This document shows, piece after piece, positions 6,993 through 8,672 of a DNA stretch of 8,672 nt (within the stretch, counting starts at the first letter, position 1; every line of letters begins with the position of its first letter). Location of the stretch: positions 1-8,672 of the forward strand of contig DQVY01000049.1 of the NCBI GenBank assembly GCA_015661535.1. The letters run 5' to 3'. The position numbers were made by a program, and so were the translations under genes. Origin of the DNA: Sulfurovum sp. GTDB taxonomy: Bacteria; Campylobacterota; Campylobacteria; Campylobacterales; Sulfurovaceae. The notes under the pieces are model-generated. The model worked only from the letters and a program-made list of their open reading frames with translations, was not told the origin of the DNA and searched no databases.

Positions 6993-7763
6993 TTAATCTC
7001 TCTTGTCTGTCCATTCATTAATATCATAGGTTTTCCCATTTCGAGGAAGTATCCACATCTGATACATAGATGTAAACCACATGATTGCGAAGGCAAACAT
7101 ATATCCAAAACCACCTATAATAGTAAACCATGCAAAACCTGGAAACACTGAAGTGATCCACCATGATGAGATATCAATAATTAAAAAGCCAAAAGGTATC
7201 GCTATGATCACTGCTTTTATTTTTTCATTAAATCCTACTGCCAAAGAAAATATGTACCCTACAAATATAAAGATAAAAGCAATACCAAATAAATGTATAT
7301 GTGAAACACGTGTTAGAGAATCCACTGATGCACCCATATCGGTCTTTGCCACTTCCGCCGTAGCTTCATACTCTGTAAAAGAAGGTAAGCCGGGGATATT
7401 TGCGTGACACTGCACACAGTTTTCTGCAAATATAGGTTGGATCTCTTTTTTCCAATGTTCCAACGGTGCACCTTCTCTTGCCCATTTCACAAGTCGTGCC
7501 CGTGATTCATCGTTGGCTTTATCTTTCATGGAACCATTTAACTTTACTTCCAATTTTGAAGAGTTTCTGTTGCCATGATAACTATAGACAACATCATCCA
7601 CAGAGACACCTATCTTACCGTCTGCCATACCATGTGTTAAGAGTATCTGTGCCAAAGACATCAATATGCCTATCCCCATTACCAATAAATACCCTGTGAA
7701 CAGTGTCCTTACAGCTATACCCAATGAGGGTAAATTCATTTGGCTCATTACTTTTTGTTCCAT
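6993..7763 (-). CDS. Membrane protein with one c-type heme (CxxCH), function unknown
   Basis: I do not recognise a named family. From the ATG at 7763 it is 256 residues with a hydrophobic helix at about 17-43, a hydrophilic stretch of about 110 residues, then three helices (about 156-178, 183-203, 207-234). The hydrophilic part contains CVQCH (Cys116, Cys119, His120), a single covalent heme c site, so this part should be periplasmic. SHIHLFG at 154-160 puts His155 and His157 at the start of helix 2, possible ligands of another heme. GTG at 7793 would add 10 residues, but ATG is preferred because AAAAGGAT lies just before it. The gene runs in the hydA direction, 167 bp upstream, and its promoter matches that of hydA. 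This suggests an electron-transfer partner of the hydrogenase or another product of the same regulon; that role is inferred. Confidence 0.85.
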   Translation of the reverse strand: MEQKVMSQMNLPSLGIAVRTLFTGYLLVMGIGILMSLAQILLTHGMADGKIGVSVDDVVYSYHGNRNSSKLEVKLNGSMKDKANDESRARLVKWAREGAPLEHWKKEIQPIFAENCVQCHANIPGLPSFTEYEATAEVAKTDMGASVDSLTRVSHIHLFGIAFIFIFVGYIFSLAVGFNEKIKAVIIAIPFGFLIIDISSWWITSVFPGFAWFTIIGGFGYMFAFAIMWFTSMYQMWILPRNGKTYDINEWTDKRD

Positions 7764-7807
7764 TATGATCCTTTTAATACTTTGTATATTCACAAAAAAT
7801 GAACATA

Positions 7808-7859
7808 TTTTGGAATAATAGACTAATGGAACTTAAGTTAGAATGAATTAGTATTCATT
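7808..7859 (-). promoter_or_regulatory. Predicted promoter of the c-heme gene
   Basis: On the minus strand the perfect palindrome TGAAT-ACTA-ATTCA is at 7857-7844 and TATTAT at 7820-7815. The distance from palindrome centre to the end of the -10 box is 35.5 bases, identical to the hydA promoter, and the 45-base blocks align without gaps at 32 of 45 positions, including a shared TTAAGTT. Transcription would begin near 7809, leaving a leader of about 45 bases. Confidence 0.6.
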
Positions 7860-7960
7860 ATTCATTTAAGGTATAGTTATCCTACTATATATATAATTGA
7901 GCTATAGTAAATTTTGTTTATATTTTATATATAGTGAACACTAATTCATTCTACTTTAAG
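7832..7960. repeat. Inverted pair of 26-bp repeats forming two divergent promoters
   Basis: The arms 7832-7857 and 7935-7960 are inverted copies matching at 23 of 26 positions, 77 bp apart. Each arm contains one 14-bp TGAAT/TGAAC-N4-ATTCA site plus the flank on its -10 side. The pair is best explained as the same promoter element facing outward in both directions. The spacer is very AT-rich, with ACTATATATA and its inverse at about 7884-7893 and 7926-7935. Confidence 0.7.
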
Positions 7961-7984
7961 ATTAATTTCCTTATAATCCTGAAT
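7935..7984 (+). promoter_or_regulatory. Predicted divergent plus-strand promoter toward the PAS gene
   Basis: The site TGAAC-ACTA-ATTCA (7935-7948) is followed by a consensus TATAAT at 7972-7977. The centre-to-box distance is again exactly 35.5 bases, and the block matches the c-heme gene promoter at 32 of 43 ungapped positions. Transcription would start near 7984, about 412 bases before the PAS-domain start codon. No open reading frame with a good ribosome binding site lies between. Confidence 0.55.
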
Positions 7985-8026
7985 AGGTATTCGTTTTACT
8001 TAACAATACTTACATACATAAATTCA

Positions 8027-8088
8027 TATATGGTTATCATATTTATTCATGCTCCTCCTTGATTACGGTGCATTTTGATAACCATATA
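8027..8088. repeat. Stem-loop 1: perfect 13-bp inverted repeat with CU-rich loop
   Basis: TATATGGTTATCA (8027-8039) pairs perfectly with TGATAACCATATA (8076-8088) around a 36-base loop. The loop contains CTCCTCCTT at 8052-8060, complementary to a strong Shine-Dalgarno sequence and resembling the 16S rRNA 3' end. Confidence 0.6.
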
Positions 8089-8092
8089 GACC

Positions 8093-8229
8093 ATGACTAT
8101 TGTTCAGCTAGAGAAGATTGTTAAACTTTTAATTAAGATACTTGAAATCATTTCATTTTAAGAGATACCCCTCCAAAGTAAATCTTAAGTCTCATCTTAC
8201 GCCCCCTTCTCTAGTTGTATAATAGTCAT
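8093..8229. repeat. Stem-loop 2: 24-bp imperfect inverted repeat, 137 bp overall
   Basis: Arms 8093-8116 (starting ATGACTATT) and 8206-8229 (ending AATAGTCAT) match at 21 of 24 positions; two of the three mismatches are G-U pairs in plus-strand RNA. The 89-base interior has a 13-bp palindrome TGAAATCATTTCA (8143-8155), an AAGATT/AATCTT pair that would lengthen the stem region, and C-rich segments at 8168-8174 and 8202-8206. TATAAT at 8218-8223 in the right arm could also act as a -10 box for the PAS gene. Confidence 0.65.
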
Positions 8230-8235
8230 AATGTT

Positions 8236-8371
8236 GCTTAGTACACAGTCAGATAACCTTGTCCTAAATTGGGTTGATATATAAATCGTGAGATAGAACG
8301 AAAAAATGTGATTTAACTTTTATATATGTACTCCCATACCTTTATAGTAATTATCTGACTGTGTAGTGAGC
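8236..8371. repeat. Stem-loop 3: 21-bp inverted repeat with 15-bp perfect core, 136 bp overall
   Basis: TACACAGTCAGATAA (8242-8256) is perfectly inverted at 8351-8365, and the outer six bases extend the match to 19 of 21, with one mismatch a U-G pair in plus-strand RNA. An inner ATATATAAA/TTTATATAT pair (8277-8285, 8319-8327) would continue the structure. The right arm ends 24 bases before the PAS start codon. No target-site duplication flanks it. Confidence 0.65.
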
Positions 8372-8395
8372 AAACCTCATAAAAAAGGATCAATT

Positions 8396-8672
8396 ATGTT
8401 AACCAAAGAAATCTTTCCCGATGAAGAAAAAAGTTATTCTACAAGTACCAATGAAAAAGGTATTATTAACTCAGTGAGTGATGAATTTGTTGCACTTTCA
8501 GGCTACAGTAAACAAGAACTACTTGGTAAAGACCATAATATAGTAAGGCATCCCGACATGCCAAAGATCATATTTAAAAAGATGTGGACAGCACTTGAAA
8601 ATGGTGAAGAGTTTGTTGGGTTCATTTTTAACCATGCGAAAGATGGTGGCTACTATTGGTTGGCAAATAAAA
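8396..8672 (+). CDS. Aer-like PAS domain protein, N-terminal part (cut by window edge)
   Basis: The 92 visible residues form an Aer-type PAS domain, the sensor fold that binds FAD in the E. coli aerotaxis receptor. Conserved landmarks are SDEFVALSGYSKQELLGK (28-45), HNIVRHPDMP (47-56) with Arg51, His52 and Asp54 matching the Aer flavin-pocket residues Arg57, His58 and Asp60, MWTALENGEEFVGF (63-76), and the KDGGYYWLANK end (82-92). The rest is outside the window, so it may be a stand-alone PAS protein, a chemoreceptor, or part of a kinase or cyclase. AAAAAAGGAT just upstream supports the ATG. It is transcribed away from the hyd genes but has a predicted promoter of the same type, so a role in responding to redox state or H2-derived electron flow is plausible but inferred. 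Confidence 0.88.
   Translation, partial: MLTKEIFPDEEKSYSTSTNEKGIINSVSDEFVALSGYSKQELLGKDHNIVRHPDMPKIIFKKMWTALENGEEFVGFIFNHAKDGGYYWLANK

Larger units (their letters stand above)
7984..8395 (+). ncRNA. Candidate structured leader or small RNA (three tandem stem-loops)
   Basis: This gene-free stretch begins at the predicted start site and ends at the PAS gene. It holds three inverted repeat pairs placed end to end (8027-8088, 8093-8229, 8236-8371) with only 4- and 6-base linkers, covering most of the region. Several arm mismatches become G-U pairs when read as plus-strand RNA. Pyrimidine-rich segments complementary to ribosome binding sites lie between the arms. No GC-rich stem with a T-run is seen, so read-through into the PAS gene is likely unless processing occurs. 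The RNA is an inference from sequence alone; operators or mobile remnants are alternatives. Confidence 0.4.

Noticed and set aside
7764..7793. GTG at 7793 as the start of the c-heme gene
   Set aside because: The ATG at 7763 has a clear AAAAGGAT upstream; the GTG has no visible ribosome binding site.
8028..8060. Minus-strand mini-ORF behind AAGGAGG (MNKYDNHI)
   Set aside because: Only eight codons, the spacing to ATG is too short, and no gene follows. The sequence is better explained as the CU-rich loop of a plus-strand stem-loop.
8093..8371. The two 136-137-bp inverted-repeat elements as MITEs or integron attC sites
   Set aside because: No target-site duplication, the two elements do not resemble each other, and I did not find the attC core GTTRRRY/RYYYAAC ends. 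Not fully excluded without a genome-wide repeat search.

Overview
The window is AT-rich DNA from a member of the Campylobacterota (Epsilonproteobacteria), most likely a Sulfurovum/Sulfurimonas-type chemolithotroph. This rests on the hydA-hydB-hydC-hydD-hydE gene order, known from Wolinella and Helicobacter, and on the style of the proteins; no database search was possible. Most of it is one minus-strand operon for a membrane-bound, periplasm-facing group 1 [NiFe] uptake hydrogenase.

Layout in transcription order (minus strand, right to left). A four-helix membrane protein with one c-type heme motif (7763-6993) is followed by a 167-bp gap holding an inverted repeat and the hydA promoter. Then come hydA (small subunit, Tat signal), hydB (large subunit), hydC (diheme cytochrome b anchor), hydD (maturation protease family), hydE (HypF-like protein) and the first 93 codons of hypF, cut by the window edge. 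hydA/hydB share one base, hydE/hypF overlap by 20 bp, and the hydC ribosome binding site lies on the hydB stop codon, so the operon is tightly packed and probably translationally coupled. On the plus strand, a 602-bp gene-free region (7794-8395) leads into the start of an Aer-like PAS-domain gene (8396 to the window end).

How they work together. HydA/HydB oxidise H2 in the periplasm and pass electrons through HydC to quinone. HydD, HydE and HypF are for active-site assembly. The c-heme protein has the same promoter type and may be an electron-transfer partner. The PAS protein may couple redox or H2 state to behaviour or signalling.

Main unexpected points. (1) Three promoters (hydA, the c-heme gene, and a divergent plus-strand one toward the PAS gene) share a 14-bp palindrome TGAAT-N4-ATTCA (one base off in the third) at exactly the same distance from a -10 box, which looks like one regulon with a class II CRP/FNR-type activator. 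(2) The plus-strand transcript predicted from that promoter would carry three contiguous long stem-loops with CU-rich, anti-Shine-Dalgarno-like loops before the PAS gene, a candidate structured leader or small RNA. (3) HydA lacks one of the four proximal-cluster cysteines (Asn instead). (4) HydD lacks two of the three nickel-binding residues of its protease family, although HydB still has a C-terminal extension to be removed.
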